Assembly (NCBI GenBank): GCA_020091685.1 | Contig: CM034601.1 | Coordinates: 38,648,034-38,712,033 of the forward strand | Origin: Lutjanus erythropterus | Taxonomy: Eukaryota > Chordata > Actinopteri > Lutjaniformes > Lutjanidae | Direction: 5' to 3' | DNA length: 64,000 nt | Shown: piece by piece, positions 35,004 to 47,439 of the stretch | Layout: the number at the start of each line of letters is the position of its first letter | Numbering within the stretch: the first letter of the stretch is position 1 | Position numbers and translations under genes: made by a program | Notes under the pieces: generated by a model | Database searches by the model: none | Seen by the model: only the letters and a program-made list of their open reading frames with translations | What the model was told of the DNA's origin: nothing

Positions 35004-35335
35004 TGGCGGCACTGTGGTGCAGTGGTTAGCACTGCCGCCTCACAGCAAGAAGGTCCTGAGTTCGATCCGTGATCGAGCGTGGGTTCTCTCCGGGTTCTCC
35101 GGCTTCCTCCCACAGTCCAAAGACATGCAGCATAATAGGTTAATTGATAACTCTAAATTGCCTGTAGGTGTGAATGTGAGTGTGAGTGGTTGTCTGTCTA
35201 TGTGTCAGCCCTGTGATGAACTGGTGACTTGTCCAGGGTGAACCCCACCTCTCACCCAGTGTCAGCTGGGATAGACTCCAGCTCCCCGTGACCCTTCATG
35301 GATAATTGGTTATGGACAATGAATGATAAATGAAT
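35004..35335 (+). repeat. tRNA-like SINE (GGCGGCACTGTGGTGCAGTGG type)
   Basis: The head has CAGTGGTTAGCACTGCCGCC and GAGTTCGATCC, a tRNA-like A/B box pair. The body has TCCCACAGTCCAAAGACATG and TGTCAGCTGGGATAGACTCC, hallmark phrases of an abundant teleost repeat. The tail is ATGAATGATAAATGAATGAA. A minus-strand copy is at 56,095-56,437. Confidence 0.8.
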
Positions 35336-35963
35336 GAATATCTCAGGGCATTTTTCAAATAGAGCAGGTCTACACTGTAGTCTGTATAAATTCTCCCACC
35401 ATGCAACAGTAGCACAATGCAACTGTCAAGATTCAGAGTAATAGTAATAATAAAAAGAGTGTCATTGTTTGTTAATATTTAAGAAGCTGTTTACTAAAGT
35501 TTAATACCGATTTACTGTTTATCAGTGATGCTAAATACAAAGTGTTACCCTGTACAATGGAGCACACAGTTTATAGAAGAACATCACTCCTGAATACAGA
35601 CATGTTGACTTGTCACTGTAGAAAAGCTCAAGTTTGAGTAATAACATAAACAATGGCTCTGTTCTATTCAGGTGTCACAGTAAGTCATGACAGTGAGCCT
35701 GTATGCACAATACCAGGTCCATGAACCTGAAGCAGCTAAATGGAATCCAGCCATCACTCATTTAATCATTCCCATCTGTGTGTTTCCTACTGTGAAATGT
35801 CAAAATGTCTTCTGTGAAAGAAACGTAATGTTGATATGATCTTCAAATGATAACAGACGTTTTCCTCAGCAGCCATGTTGACATGAAATAGCAGGATAAA
35901 TACAGGTGTTAATAATGATGGTAATTAAGGTTCTGTTACATTCAGGTCAAATAGAGACACAGT

Positions 35964-36211
35964 CAAGGGTGGAAAGTAACTAAGTATATTTACTCAACTG
36001 TACTAAAGTACATTTTTGTGCCATTTTACTTAACATTTACTTCCTTAATTTTGGAGTGAACTGTCCCTTAAAGTATATTTTGATCCTTGTACTTTTACTC
36101 AAGTATGATTTTGAATGCAGAGTTTACTGGTAACAGAGTGTTTCTACACTAGTATTGCTACTTTTACTTTATTAAAACGCCCGAGTACTTCTTTCACTTC
36201 TTCCACCACTA
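35964..36211. mobile_element. Short hAT-like MITE
   Basis: Begins GGGTGGAAAGTAACTAAGTA and ends CTTCTTTCACTTCTTCCACC / ACT, inverted ends of the GGTGGA type seen at 1378-2266. No clear target duplication is left. Confidence 0.65.
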
Positions 36212-36635
36212 TGTTGTGCATGTTGGCTCACTGGAAAGTTTCTGCTACACTAAACACAATGGGATCTTAAGTACTATCATTGGTAACACCTGTGTTTACC
36301 CAACTATTTCATAACAATTTGGCTGCTGTGATGTAAATCTATTTGAGGTACAGTAAAACACATCATACAGTACAAAGGAGCTTTATCTACCCCTGAACAC
36401 ACTGATACACAGGTCTCATCACAGCAGACATTTTGACTCAACATTTTTTTTATTTTAATTCCTACTGTGACTGTCCATGAAAGAGGCCTTTTTGTTGATG
36501 ACAGTTTTTCACTGCAGTCATTTTGAAATAAAACAATAGGGTAAACACAAGCGTTAATGATGGTAATTAAGGTTGGTTCCATTCATGTCAGAGTCAGGGT
36601 GCTGCTATTTTGCATGCTGTCTGCTGAACAGGAGC

Positions 36636-37192
36636 TTAAGAGGATAGTTCACCCAAAACTGAAAATTCAGTCGTTATCTAATCATCCTCATGCTGATTGA
36701 AGGTTGGGTTTAGATTTTTAATCCACAAAACACTGCTGGAATTTCACAGGAAAACAGTTGCAGAGTCCCCCACTTGAAGTGAATGGTGACCAGTTTTCAA
36801 ATGTAACAAACAACAGTGTAAAAACATAAAATGCCTCTATACTGCTCATCTGGTGTAATCCAAGTCTCCTAAAGCCCCAACATGCAGTTCACTTATACAT
36901 ACACACCGTCACACCAAACACACCGAGTTCAGACAGTGTGCACACGCACATGAACGTGACTCCAAGCCATGGATCTTCAGTGAAGACTCAGGCAAAACAG
37001 ATGGTGTAAATGATGTCTTTCAAGTCTACTTGGCATGTTTGGGCTTTAGGAGACTTTGATTACACCAGACGAGCAGTATGGAGGCATTTTATGTTTTTAC
37101 ACTGTTGTTTTTTACATTTGAAAACTGGTCACCATTCACTTCCACAGAGTAGATCATGACTGAATCATTTTTGAGTGAACAATCTCTCTAAT
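36636..37192. repeat. TTAA fold-back MITE (GGATAGTTCACCCAAAA type)
   Basis: Left and right arms mirror each other: GTGAATGGTGACCAGTTTTC versus GAAAACTGGTCACCATTCAC, and TGTAATCCAAGTCTCCTAAA versus TTTAGGAGACTTTGATTACA. A second copy is at 56,618-57,034. Confidence 0.8.
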
Positions 37193-37539
37193 TTGTATTA
37201 ACACCTGTGTTGACTCTACTATTTAATATGATGTGGCTCCCATGAAGTATTTTTGACCAAATACATGCAAAACTAATGACATTCCTATCAGCCTTAGCTA
37301 TAGCCTACTTTGTGTTTAATGCTAAGAAGATGGACATGCTAAATATTAGCACGTTAGCATTGTTATTGTGAGCAATTTATTATTATTTTGAAAACACGTG
37401 TGTTTACCCTAATATTTTATATCAATATTGCTGCCATGAAAAGGGTGTGTGTATATAGTGAACGGTCTCACTGTGGTCCATGTTATGGACAGACTTGTCC
37501 ACACAGACACGTTAACAAAACACCACGCTAGGTGACGCT

Positions 37540-37854
37540 GTCCCAGTGCACTTAACTCTGTGTGGCTGCGGGCCGCAGACGCTCCTCCGGGCCGGCAGAG
37601 GGCGCTGCGCTGCGGGCGGGGCCGGGGAAGCGCAGTGTGGGGTTTTTGTTCCCAGCTCTCTTCGGTGCGCTGTCCACTTCAGCACCACAAGCCGAGCGGA
37701 GGCAGCGGGCTAGCTAACGCTGAAGAGGAGGGACTGAAGGCAAGGCTCAACATCAGCACCAGCACCGACCCGAGTCCCTGAAAAAATACCGAAGAACACC
37801 CACCGATATCCGCCTGAAACGCCAACAGCAAGCAGGCTGAAGACTCCAGAAAAG
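37540..37854 (+). promoter_or_regulatory. CpG-rich promoter and untranslated first exon of an unidentified + strand gene
   Basis: About 300 bp stand out as GC- and CpG-rich in an AT-rich window. They include a GC box GGGCGGGGCC (37,614-37,623) and CCGGCAGAGGGCGC (37,592-37,605), close to the CTCF core. A strong donor, AAAG|GTAAGA, lies at 37,854/37,855. There is no ATG between 37,561 and 37,854, so the exon would be 5' UTR. No TATA box is evident and the start site is not fixed. I could not identify the gene because no coding exon is recognised downstream within the window. Confidence 0.55.
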
Positions 37855-40600
37855 GTAAGAGTTTATAAAGAAGCTTATAGGATAGGATCAAGTTGGTGGA
37901 GACAAGCAGGGATAATAACGGGCATCACTGAAGAAGAACAAGCTCCCCTTCCCTTCCTGGTTCATTAATACTGTATGGTCGTATTAAGGCGGTGTTTACG
38001 TTAGCTCCTTGTGCTGTTTGTGCGTCATATATCCATCCTGTGGTTAGTTTATGAGAGAGAAACAGGGATACTTGAGTGATAGAAAGCTGTACGGGCACCG
38101 TGTTTTTGCTGGGCAGCCTGTGCTCGCTTTGCAGATGGTGCTGTTTTATAACTCGTCGATTTCCGCTGTTACACTGTGGCCAGCTGCTGTTTCTTTACAT
38201 CCCCCCTGTCTGTCCTGGCTGCGGGACATTTAACATCACCGTCACTGTGCTGATACTGTCGCCTTGTTTGTGTCTGGTTAAACCGCCTCCACTACAGATT
38301 ACACACCGTGTTCATGTGCGGAATCATCCGGTGTTTCAAGGCTGATGCACACAGAAATAAATACATTAATATGTGTGAGTTGTAGTTATATGAAATAGGA
38401 TTCTTTAAAAGAGGCAGAAATTTGAACAGACTTTGGTTCACAGATGTGGTTACTTAACGTGTGTTGGATAGTTTCCCATTGTGAATAGTTTGTAAATAGT
38501 TATTTGGTCACGTACTGTTTTGTCAGTATAGTGGCAGAGCTTTACTTTACTCTGTTGGTAAATTATTTAAAATATTAGTGATGCTTTTACTCTATTTATA
38601 ATTGAAGCAGTCGACAGTGTTCTACTTGGTGTCATTTTATTAACAATGTGTGAATCCTCATACAGTGCTGGTGGGCTGAAGTGTCAGGTCTCATGAGCAG
38701 CCAAACTGTAAATTGTTGGTAAATATTTCCCGATGCACAAAACTGTGCACTGAGGGAGTGTCGCTTTGTTACAGCTTCTGGTTCATTTGAAACATTTGAA
38801 AGAGCAGATATTTTAGGGATTAACTGAGATTTCTTTTGAAGATAAAACCATACACATGTAGAGCATATTTTAAAGAGATAAATTTAACTTCTTTGCTGTT
38901 GTGCAGTCTCTCTGGGAAATGTAAGATTTCTTGGACATCCTGATAAGAGCTGCAATTATATAATCGATTTATCTGTTTGAATTCTCAAAAAAAGTAAAAA
39001 CTGTCTGATTCCATCTTCTTAAATGCCATTATTTCCTGGTTTCTTATCCTCTCTGACAGTAAAATGAATATCTCTGGGTTGTGGGCAAAACAAGACATTT
39101 GAGGATGTCACATTTGTGTTTTGGGAGACGGTCATCAACATTTTTCACCATTTTCTGACATTTTATAGAGCAAACAACTATTTGATTAATTGAAAAAATA
39201 ATCAACAGATTACTCAACAATAAAAATTATTAGTTGCAGCCCTACTCCCTGATATATTTAATATAACATATATCAGAGGTCTAAGGAAAGGATAAAATTC
39301 TATTGTAATATTACAGAAATAGTAATACAGAAGAATATAAAAGGATCTCAGGAGTTCATAAAACACAGTAAATCCCTACAGGGACAGTGAAGCGCTTCAG
39401 TTATTTTCAGCAGAGAGGACCTCAGTACATGTGACTAGCTCCAAGCTGTCTCCTAATACATGGAATGTTATATTGTGGCACAAAATATTGATACAAGAGC
39501 TGAAATTATTTGTCAGTTAATTCATTGGTTGATTTACAGAAAATTAATAGGCTACCATTGTGTCTTTTGAGTTATTTTCGATTGAAATACCAAACATTTG
39601 ATGTTTCTTACTTATCTAATTTGAGGATTTGCTGCTTTTTTCTGTTGTATAAAGGGCTGCAGCTAATGATTATTTTGATTATTGATTAATCTGCTGATTA
39701 TTTTCATGATTAATTAATTCATTGTTCTTAGTTGCAGAGTCTTTAAATAAAAAAGGGAAAAATGCCAATCACAATTTCCCAAAGCCAAAGTGACGTCTTT
39801 AAATTGCTTAATTTGCCTAAGCAACGGTCCAAAACCAAAAAGACTCTTCTTTTACAGCCATAAATGATAAAGAAAAGTGCAGCCCTTATATTTAAGGAGC
39901 TAGAAAAATGACTGAAACACTTAATCACTTATCAAAATATTTGGCAACTGATTTTCTATGATTGACTAGTTGTTGCATTTGAAGATGTCACCTTGGGATA
40001 TTTTTCATGATTTTCTACCAAATCTTAAGCCAAATGATGAATTAATTGAGAAAATCATTATCAGATTAGTTGATAATAAAAATGATTATTATTTTCAGAA
40101 TATAACTAAAAAAAAACCCCACAATCCATCATGCTGCTGCAATTTACATGACAATATGCAGCTGTGTGACTAAATTCAGGAATGCTGGCTGCGGTCCGTG
40201 CCGACATAGCGAATGAGTGTTTGCCTCTGTCCCTTATGAACAATCAGCACCCGGTGTGTGACACGCTGCTCGCTTGAAAAGGAACAGTCAGCAGGAGCCG
40301 TGTGACTGACAGGACAGTGATGGTGCTGACCAAATACTCAGCTGCATGGGACTCGAGCACCACTGCGCTGCGTCTGACCAAACTGAAATAACTGAGTGAA
40401 TCTGGGGGAAGCAGTCTTCCATTTTGTCAGAGGCGGTGAGATAGGCCCAGGTGAGGTAAGAGGCTGATAGAGGGATTAGCTTGTATTAGGATGTGGCTGC
40501 TCATAGAGGTGTGCGAGAGAAATGTCAGTCACTCTGGCTCTATCTTCCTCCGCCGTCTGTCTCTCAGCCTCTTCCTCCACCAAGCATCTGTCTCCCGCCT
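37855..40600 (+). other. Probable first intron or intergenic DNA with repeats
   Basis: 37,855-38,900 has no recognised feature. Diverged copies of one repeat family lie at 38,948-39,245 (ends GAGCTGCAATTATAT and TTATTAGTTGCAGCCCT) and 39,650-40,095 (start GGGCTGCAGCTAATGATTAT). 40,190-40,600 is non-repetitive without recognised coding content. Confidence 0.5.
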
Positions 40601-40624
40601 GCTCCACATTCACATTGTTCCTAG

Positions 40625-40852
40625 ATGAGCGGTGATACTCCACCCCCCTCCACCACCTCCACCTCCACCACCAGCACCACTCTGCAGCATCTCAGTGGTT
40701 CTCCTGGCTGTCCCTCCTCACCACATGCAGCCTCTGTCAGTGCATGCTTCCCTGCGCTCTCCTCCATCACGCTGGCAGACACACACTGCTCCTCCTCCTG
40801 TCCTACTTCCTTCTTCTTCAGCTCTCCTGAAGGGCGAAGCCACTGCTGGTGA
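40625..40852 (+). CDS. Low-complexity Pro/Thr/Ser-rich open frame, possible exon
   Basis: An ATG directly follows a plausible acceptor (pyrimidine-rich, TTCCTAG, 40,615-40,624) and opens a 75-residue frame beginning MSGDTPPPSTTSTSTTSTT, ending in a TGA. The codon run is a CCACCT-type low-complexity repeat, an overlapping frame gives a poly-proline, and no domain is recognised. It could be an exon of the gene starting at 37.5 kb or chance. Confidence 0.15.
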   Translation: MSGDTPPPSTTSTSTTSTTLQHLSGSPGCPSSPHAASVSACFPALSSITLADTHCSSSCPTSFFFSSPEGRSHCW

Positions 40853-40977
40853 AGCCTCAAGGGCGGGGGGGGAGGATAGAAAGGTGGCTGTTATCATACT
40901 GGAGTGTTTCCGGCAAGTACCGTTTACCAAGTGTTAAAGCACAATAGCTGGACATTGTCTCATGATGTGGTGTGGTC

Positions 40978-41006
40978 TCACACACACACACACACACACA
41001 CACACA
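40978..41006 (+). repeat. (CA)n microsatellite
   Basis: About fourteen uninterrupted CA dinucleotides. Confidence 0.95.
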
Positions 41007-41547
41007 GGAAGTGTGTGTCTGCTTATTCATAGAAACAGACTCTGGATTTGCAAGTAACAGGAAAAGCCTGAAACATTACTTTGTGATTCTCCTTGAATCT
41101 GTACTTCAGTCGGCAGAGTGAGGACTGTAGCGAGGCTGGGCTGTGTGGTTTCTCTGCAGGTGGTAACTCCTTCATGTTTTATTTAAAAGCCCTGTCAATT
41201 TTTCTTCATGTCTCAAATCCAAACCCACTTAGAGAGTATTTCTAGCTAAAGAGTTGAGTTTTACTGATGTATCATTTGGGTGGAGTGGGTGTGAAGTGGC
41301 ATATTAAGGAAATTGTGTTTTATTTTGGCAGTTTTTGAAGCAAACTTATCACAGTGATCAGTCAGAGATTGAACAAGACCTTGCGCCAAAAGATATTTGA
41401 CACATTTCATACTTAAAAAAAAGCATAAATTCATCAAATAGTTTTTTTTGTTGTTGTTGTTTTGAACATTTTCTTTCACTGTTTTTTAAAATTATTTTAC
41501 TATTATTTAGTTACAATTTGTTCATGATTGATAGATGATATTGACTA

Positions 41548-41904
41548 TAGGGATGTCCCAATATAACTTTTTCACTTCCGATACGATACCGATATTGCAG
41601 CCTTGAGTATTAGCTGATACCGATATCGATCCGATACAATATCAGCACTAATCATACATACTTTTATTACTTCTTTTGTAGTGTGGAATGTTAGAAAAGG
41701 CTTGATCAAGTGATGTTACTCAAACAGAGAACAATAGTCAGCAACCAGAGTCACCTATGGATAGAAGTGCTGGAGCAGAAAATGGACTGCTTATCAGAGT
41801 GCTTATATCAGAGATTTTAGATGCAGTCTGATAAAATCCAATATTCGTTTTTTGGGTGATATCGGACCGATATCCGATATCAATATCAGATCGGGACACC
41901 CCTA
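41548..41904. mobile_element. 357-bp hAT-type MITE with perfect target duplication
   Basis: Ends TAGGGATGTCCC and GGGACACCCCTA are inverted, and both flanks are ATTGACTA (41,540-41,547 and 41,905-41,912). Inside are GATACCGATATCGATCCGAT-like repeats. No coding content. Confidence 0.92.
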
Positions 41905-42104
41905 ATTGACTAGTTGCAAATGATCTATTACAAATACATGAAGAAAGCAAATAAGTATGTAACTCAATTCATGCTATTATTCCTCAAAAAAATTTACAGC
42001 AAGGCTACATTAAGCAAGTAAACATCACATAATATTAGATTTTAAGTTGGGGAAGTTTTTACAAACTAGAAAATCTGAAAATTATTTTGACATTTGAGCT
42101 GCAT

Positions 42105-42437
42105 TGATCAATCAGTTATAATTAGTATTAGATTAGTAGCCAACTATTTCGATAATCATTTAGGTTTGAACAGTTTTTTTTAAGAAAGTCCAAATTCTCT
42201 GATTTCAGCTTCTTAAATGTGAATATTTTCTGGTTTCTTGACTTCCTTAACTCAGTAAACTGAATATCTTTGGGTTGTGGACAAAGTAAGACATTTGAGG
42301 ACATCATCTTACACTATGGGAAACAGTGATCAACATTTTTCATCTTTTTCTGACATTTTATAGACCAAACAACTAATCAATTAATTGATAAGGTAATCGA
42401 CAGATTATTTTACAGTTAAAATAATTGTGAGTTGCAG
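42105..42437 (-). repeat. Teleost repeat (GTCAGAAAA-TGG family), minus orientation
   Basis: On the minus strand it reads GTTGTTTGGTCTATAAAATG then TCAGAAAAAG, CTTACTTTGTCCACAACCCA and AGAAACCAGAAAATATTCAC, matching 16,766-17,045 and 38,948-39,245. Confidence 0.7.
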
Positions 42438-42439
42438 CT

Positions 42440-43453
42440 CTATTTGGGATTACTCAGTTTATTCCACTCACTTTGTTAAACTAGATTCACTTACTAATAT
42501 TTAGCTTAAAGGGCAGGGTCACAGTTTTACGTATGTGCCCAGTGAACATTAAAACAGCTTTCACTCACTGTCCTTCCTCCTGTTCATGGCACAAAATTAG
42601 CACCAGCCAGCAGCCAACTGCTGGTAAAATATCCAAGTGGCTGGTAGATTTTTTTTCACTCAGCAGCCAACAAAACAATTGTAATCTACTGAGTAAAATT
42701 TGAATATTTGCTAGCTATTTGGCCGATGGACAAAAAAGTTAATTTTGGAGCCTGCTCCTTCGAATGCTGGCCTATTGAAAGATCCATTCCCACCGGGGAC
42801 AAAATCCACAGATCTGCATAAAAATTCATTCCAAATTTCTTATATATTTATGAGGCTCCAAATCAAGTGGGTTTGTTCCAAAGTTATGGTTTTAATATAA
42901 CAAAAATAAGGGATTAGCAATAAAAAGATTCTAAATTTGGCAGATACCCTCTTGATTTGTCTTTCTCAGACTGCAGAAGCCTCATATCAGAGTAGATTCA
43001 GACAGCTTTAAATACATTTTTGCTCTGAAGGAGGACAGTGGATTTTCCCCCACGTCTCGAACAGACCCGTATCAAAGCAGCTTGTGAAAGAGTCATGAAA
43101 TGTAATCTATGGACACAGACAAGAATTGTACATGTTTTAGTGACAATGAGCCTGACTGTCAAATTAATAAGGATGAGCATAATATAAAGAGCAAGAAGGT
43201 TCAGGCAGGGAGGAGGACGATGTAGAACAGAGGGTCAAACATGGTGTGGTTGCCATGTGAGACCAACAGTCAATGTTGATTGCTTTAAGAAAGTAATTGT
43301 AGCTAAAATGATGAACATTTCCTAAACCTAACCAAGTAGTTTTGGTACCTGAACTAAACTAAACTGCCTCAGTTTGAAAGTGTAACTGAATGTTGCATAT
43401 TTATTATTGCTAACCTGACCACAGAATGAGAAGATGGTGGACAATACACTGTG
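42440..43453. other. No gene seen
   Basis: AT-rich sequence with no long reading frame, splice-flanked exon or clear repeat. A CTAGCTATTTGG segment and a few short direct repeats are all that is visible. Confidence 0.4.
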
Positions 43454-43461
43454 TGCTGAGT

Positions 43462-44380
43462 TAGGCCTGGGCAATATAACTGAAAAACCTATGGTGTGAA
43501 TGACGACATGTTTTATACTCCAGAGGGTGGAAGCAGCAGAGGTGATAAAGTAAGTTTGTTGTATTATCGCTGAGTGATACAGATAAAATCAAATATCACA
43601 ATTTTAGTTTTAGACCAAATACCTCACTATCCATATTTCCACAATATTGTATGGTGGACTATTAGTGCTTTCAGGATGAGATTTTTTATCCACATTATTT
43701 CAGTAATGTAGATATAATGACCCAGTGGATAAAGTCAAATAATACAACATTACACACTGTATTCTGCTGTATTCTAATCCAGCCTTTAAAACCAAGAAAA
43801 GCCAACACTTATGACATATCACAATAGAACCATATCCAAAATCTGTCATTATTTCATGGGTGCAGCATTGTGTCTGTGTCTGTTGGCTATTACTCATGAC
43901 TTCTAACCAATCAAATAGTGCTGTGGGCGGAACATTGAGCCAGACTACAGAGTGTAGAAGTGTATTATACTGTACGGTGTATAATTGTCTACTATATGTA
44001 CTATAGTATATACATTGTACAGTACTGTATAATACAGTAAAGTATAGTATTCAGAGTATGCTGTATAGTATTATTATGATCATTTAACTTTTATTATATA
44101 TGTGTATATATATCTATATATTTTTTTAAATATTATTATTCTCACTGTAAGAATTACATGACATTACTATGGTGATAATTACAGACAGAGAGATCAAAGC
44201 CAAGTGCATTTTTAAAATAATTTAACCTTAATCCTACATCTTTTTCTTTTTGGCTGACCTGAAAAATGATCTGATCCGTGACAGAAAACCATAATATGAT
44301 CTGACCGTAAATTTAGTGATCTGATGCACTTCAACTATCTAGTCTCATATCAAGATACAATATCATATAGCCCAGCCCTA
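43462..44380. mobile_element. 919-bp hAT-type element (GGCCTGGGCAATATAA family) with perfect target duplication
   Basis: Ends TAGGCCTGGGC and GCCCAGCCCTA are inverted; both flanks are TGCTGAGT (43,454-43,461 and 44,381-44,388). Internally AT-rich with a TATAGTA/GTATA tract at about 43,970-44,110. No transposase. Truncated relatives lie at 6012-6822 and around 20,880. Confidence 0.9.
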
Positions 44381-44388
44381 TGCTGAGT

Positions 44389-47300
44389 GTCATGAAAAAA
44401 AGAGAAATCAAACACAAAAGAAGAAAGAGATAGAAAGAGATCTGTTAATGGCCACTGGTATGAGCAGGAAGTGTGTGATGTTTTGTATGAACGTGATTCA
44501 GAGACCTGATTCCCCACGATGATAACATCAAAATAATTCATAAAAACATGTTGAAACAATCTCACACACAAGCAGTTTATCCAAAAACTAATTTACAGTT
44601 CCCCCTCCTACCAGACACTCCTGGTGCTGTAACCTCCAACCATCTTCTGCTGTTGCTGTAAGACCCTGATCTGATATAGATCGATACCCAGCACACTCTG
44701 CACTGGCTGCGGTCCTTGAGAGGCTGTTATGAGCCGTGTACTGATGTTGTGTGGGGTGTTGTTGTCATCATCAGAACCTGCAGCAGCCCACTCACAGGCA
44801 CAATGCAGCACCTTCCTTCCTATCTTCCATTAAGGTTACCTGAGATAAATTATCCCCGTAAGAAAATCCTCCACCCCTCCTGCGGCTGTGCAGCGGGGCC
44901 TGCAGTGTCACGGCACTCAGGCTGACAAAATAGAACGCCACTCTTCCCATGTTAGAGCGCATCCATTTTTAATCCTCCGCCTTTGAGTACACGCAAACAG
45001 ACATGCACACACAAACAGGTACACACTCACTCTCTGTCTGTCTGTCTGATTCTTCTTGGAGTTTGCTTTTGATGTTTTATCCCATTTCTCAAAATCTGGC
45101 AGTAGAGCTGCACATGTATCATCATGTGTGGGTTTATTTTGTACATTTCCAATGTTTAGTGAAGCGATGCTGAATCCAGTATGGGAGGTAGATATGTTGT
45201 TGGATTCTGCATCCCTGTGCCTCTGATGTAACAGGTACAGTTTTGCTATGAAGTCTGTGACTTCAGTGGCTCAGAGGTACAGATGTCATTACAGTTTACT
45301 GGGGAATAGTGGTGAAATTCAGCCCTGGACCTGTCTGTCTGGAGAGCAGTGGAATGAAGTGGAACCACTGTCTCTGTTTTGATTGCAATTTGATTGCTTA
45401 TTACATGACCTTTTACTATGAATTGAGAGAAGCAGAAAACAGGTCGATTTTAGCTCCACTTCCTATGTTACTGCTGTTTACAAGGTTCATTAGTAGAGGG
45501 TAGGTCAGCTCAATTTATGTGAATTATTAACATTAAAATACCCCCTACTCTTGGTGGTCTTTTGAGTGCACAGACCAAACTCCATTCTAAAAGCAGGTGT
45601 TTTATGTTGGGGCCATCTTTTTTTACCATCACAAAGACTTTTCTGATTCACTTTGGTCTACAGGCACAATCAGCATCCCTGTCATATATGCAGTTACATC
45701 ATAAAGCTACCGCAACAAACTTTCATATTGTGTTGATTTTGAAGACTCCTGTGGACAAAAATCAAAAATAAATGTGTCTAAATAAAAATCTAATCCTGTA
45801 ACCTCCTTAAACACAGGCTTGTTTCATCTGATTTCAAGCACAATCTGACCTGCTTATCCAGATCATATAGAGGCATCAGTATCAAACTGAGACTGTTGTA
45901 TTTCCAGTTTAAAAACTGCTTGTAGTAGCTTTAACTAACATATGATGAAGTGTGCCACAGACTACACGTACTGACTGACTTGGCACTGTAGCACTGTCTT
46001 CACCCTGAGATAGGAAAGTGACCTATGCCGTTCAAAACGGGGCAGATAGGAGGGGGCAGAAACAAAACCTTCAAAAAGTTTTTATGTTTGAATTATTTCA
46101 AAAGCTTCAATTAAATATATGTATTCAATTGCATAACTTAAAAAACTTTTTGCACTGATGGCTATACCATTGTTAGACTATTGAATCTCGATTTGTCAAG
46201 CTCAACAGATCATTAGTTTTATGCCCTGACGACTATCATTTAGGTCTACATTTTCAAATTCTACTTTAAAAAAAGAGTCTATAAGAAAAAAGTCTATATG
46301 GTATCAAGTGTGATGTAATGACCAGTAAACTAAACTCTGCTGTCTTTGTTTTTTCCCCAGACATGCTGAATGTTGCAAGTAGCCAGGGTTGGAGAAAGGA
46401 TTTTGATTATGGAAAATGAAAGATCATTTCAGTCGATTTTCTATTTAATATTAGAAATTGTGACACCCCTAATAATTATACATGATGGACACCAGACCGA
46501 ATCTAAATATGTGTATGTTGTCTCGGTGTTAGGATTTGGCTGAGATAGAACCTTAAGAAAGTGTGCCATTTTTTCAGAAATTGCACAGACACTAAGGGTT
46601 TTTAAGTACTTTAATTGCCTTTGAGCTTTGCGTCACAGCTGCTGCTGCAACTGCTGACCATGCCGGAGAGCGTGCCAAATCAGTGGACCAAACTACAACT
46701 TCCAGTTGTTTTGAGAACACCAGCACACACCTATCCCTTTAACCTCAAACTGTGTCTTTGCCTCTCATCTCTCACTCAACACCCCCCCTTTCAACCTGCG
46801 CCACCTTTGGGAGGTGCCTCTCACAAAGCGCTGCTACAGAGTATGACTCATCTTGATAACCAAGTCAGACTGTGAGCCTCTTGTATGGGATAAAGATGCC
46901 AATATGAGCCTCAGCTCATCTGTTTAGAGCCTGTCCTCCTCTCACATCCTCTTGAAATCACTCATTCAGAGCTGATTAAGTTTTTCTTTCGATAGTTTGG
47001 ATTTGGATTCTGTACGTCTGTGATGCAACTTTAGGTTCGAGGTCAGCCTCCCACTGTGGAAAGCATTTAAGCAAGTTGGAAGATCAAGAGAACGCCTGCT
47101 TCATCTGCTGATCAAAGGGAGCTTAGCCCCAGATTCATCCTCATCAAGAAGCAGAAAAACATTAGATAAAATTTAGATCAAGGACTAAAAACTGAATAAT
47201 TTAATGCAACTTTTTATATTTTGTCGTGTTGGGGTGTGTTTCTAATGAACTTTGTCCTCTGCAGCTGATAATTGTTAAATAAGACAATGTTTTATTCATT

Positions 47301-47400
47301 AGTTCCCTCAGATCTATTATTACTAAATTAAATGTTAGCCTTATTATCCATTGAAATCAGTGCATTCTTTTCTACTAGACGGATGTGTTTTCTGTGGCGT
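44389..47400. other. No gene recognised
   Basis: Mixed sequence with only short chance frames on both strands. 44,580-45,030 and 46,610-46,880 are less AT-rich but show no domain or convincing splice pair. Confidence 0.4.
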
Positions 47401-47439
47401 GCATGTGCTTGTGCGTGTCGGTTAGAGTGTGTGTCTGTT

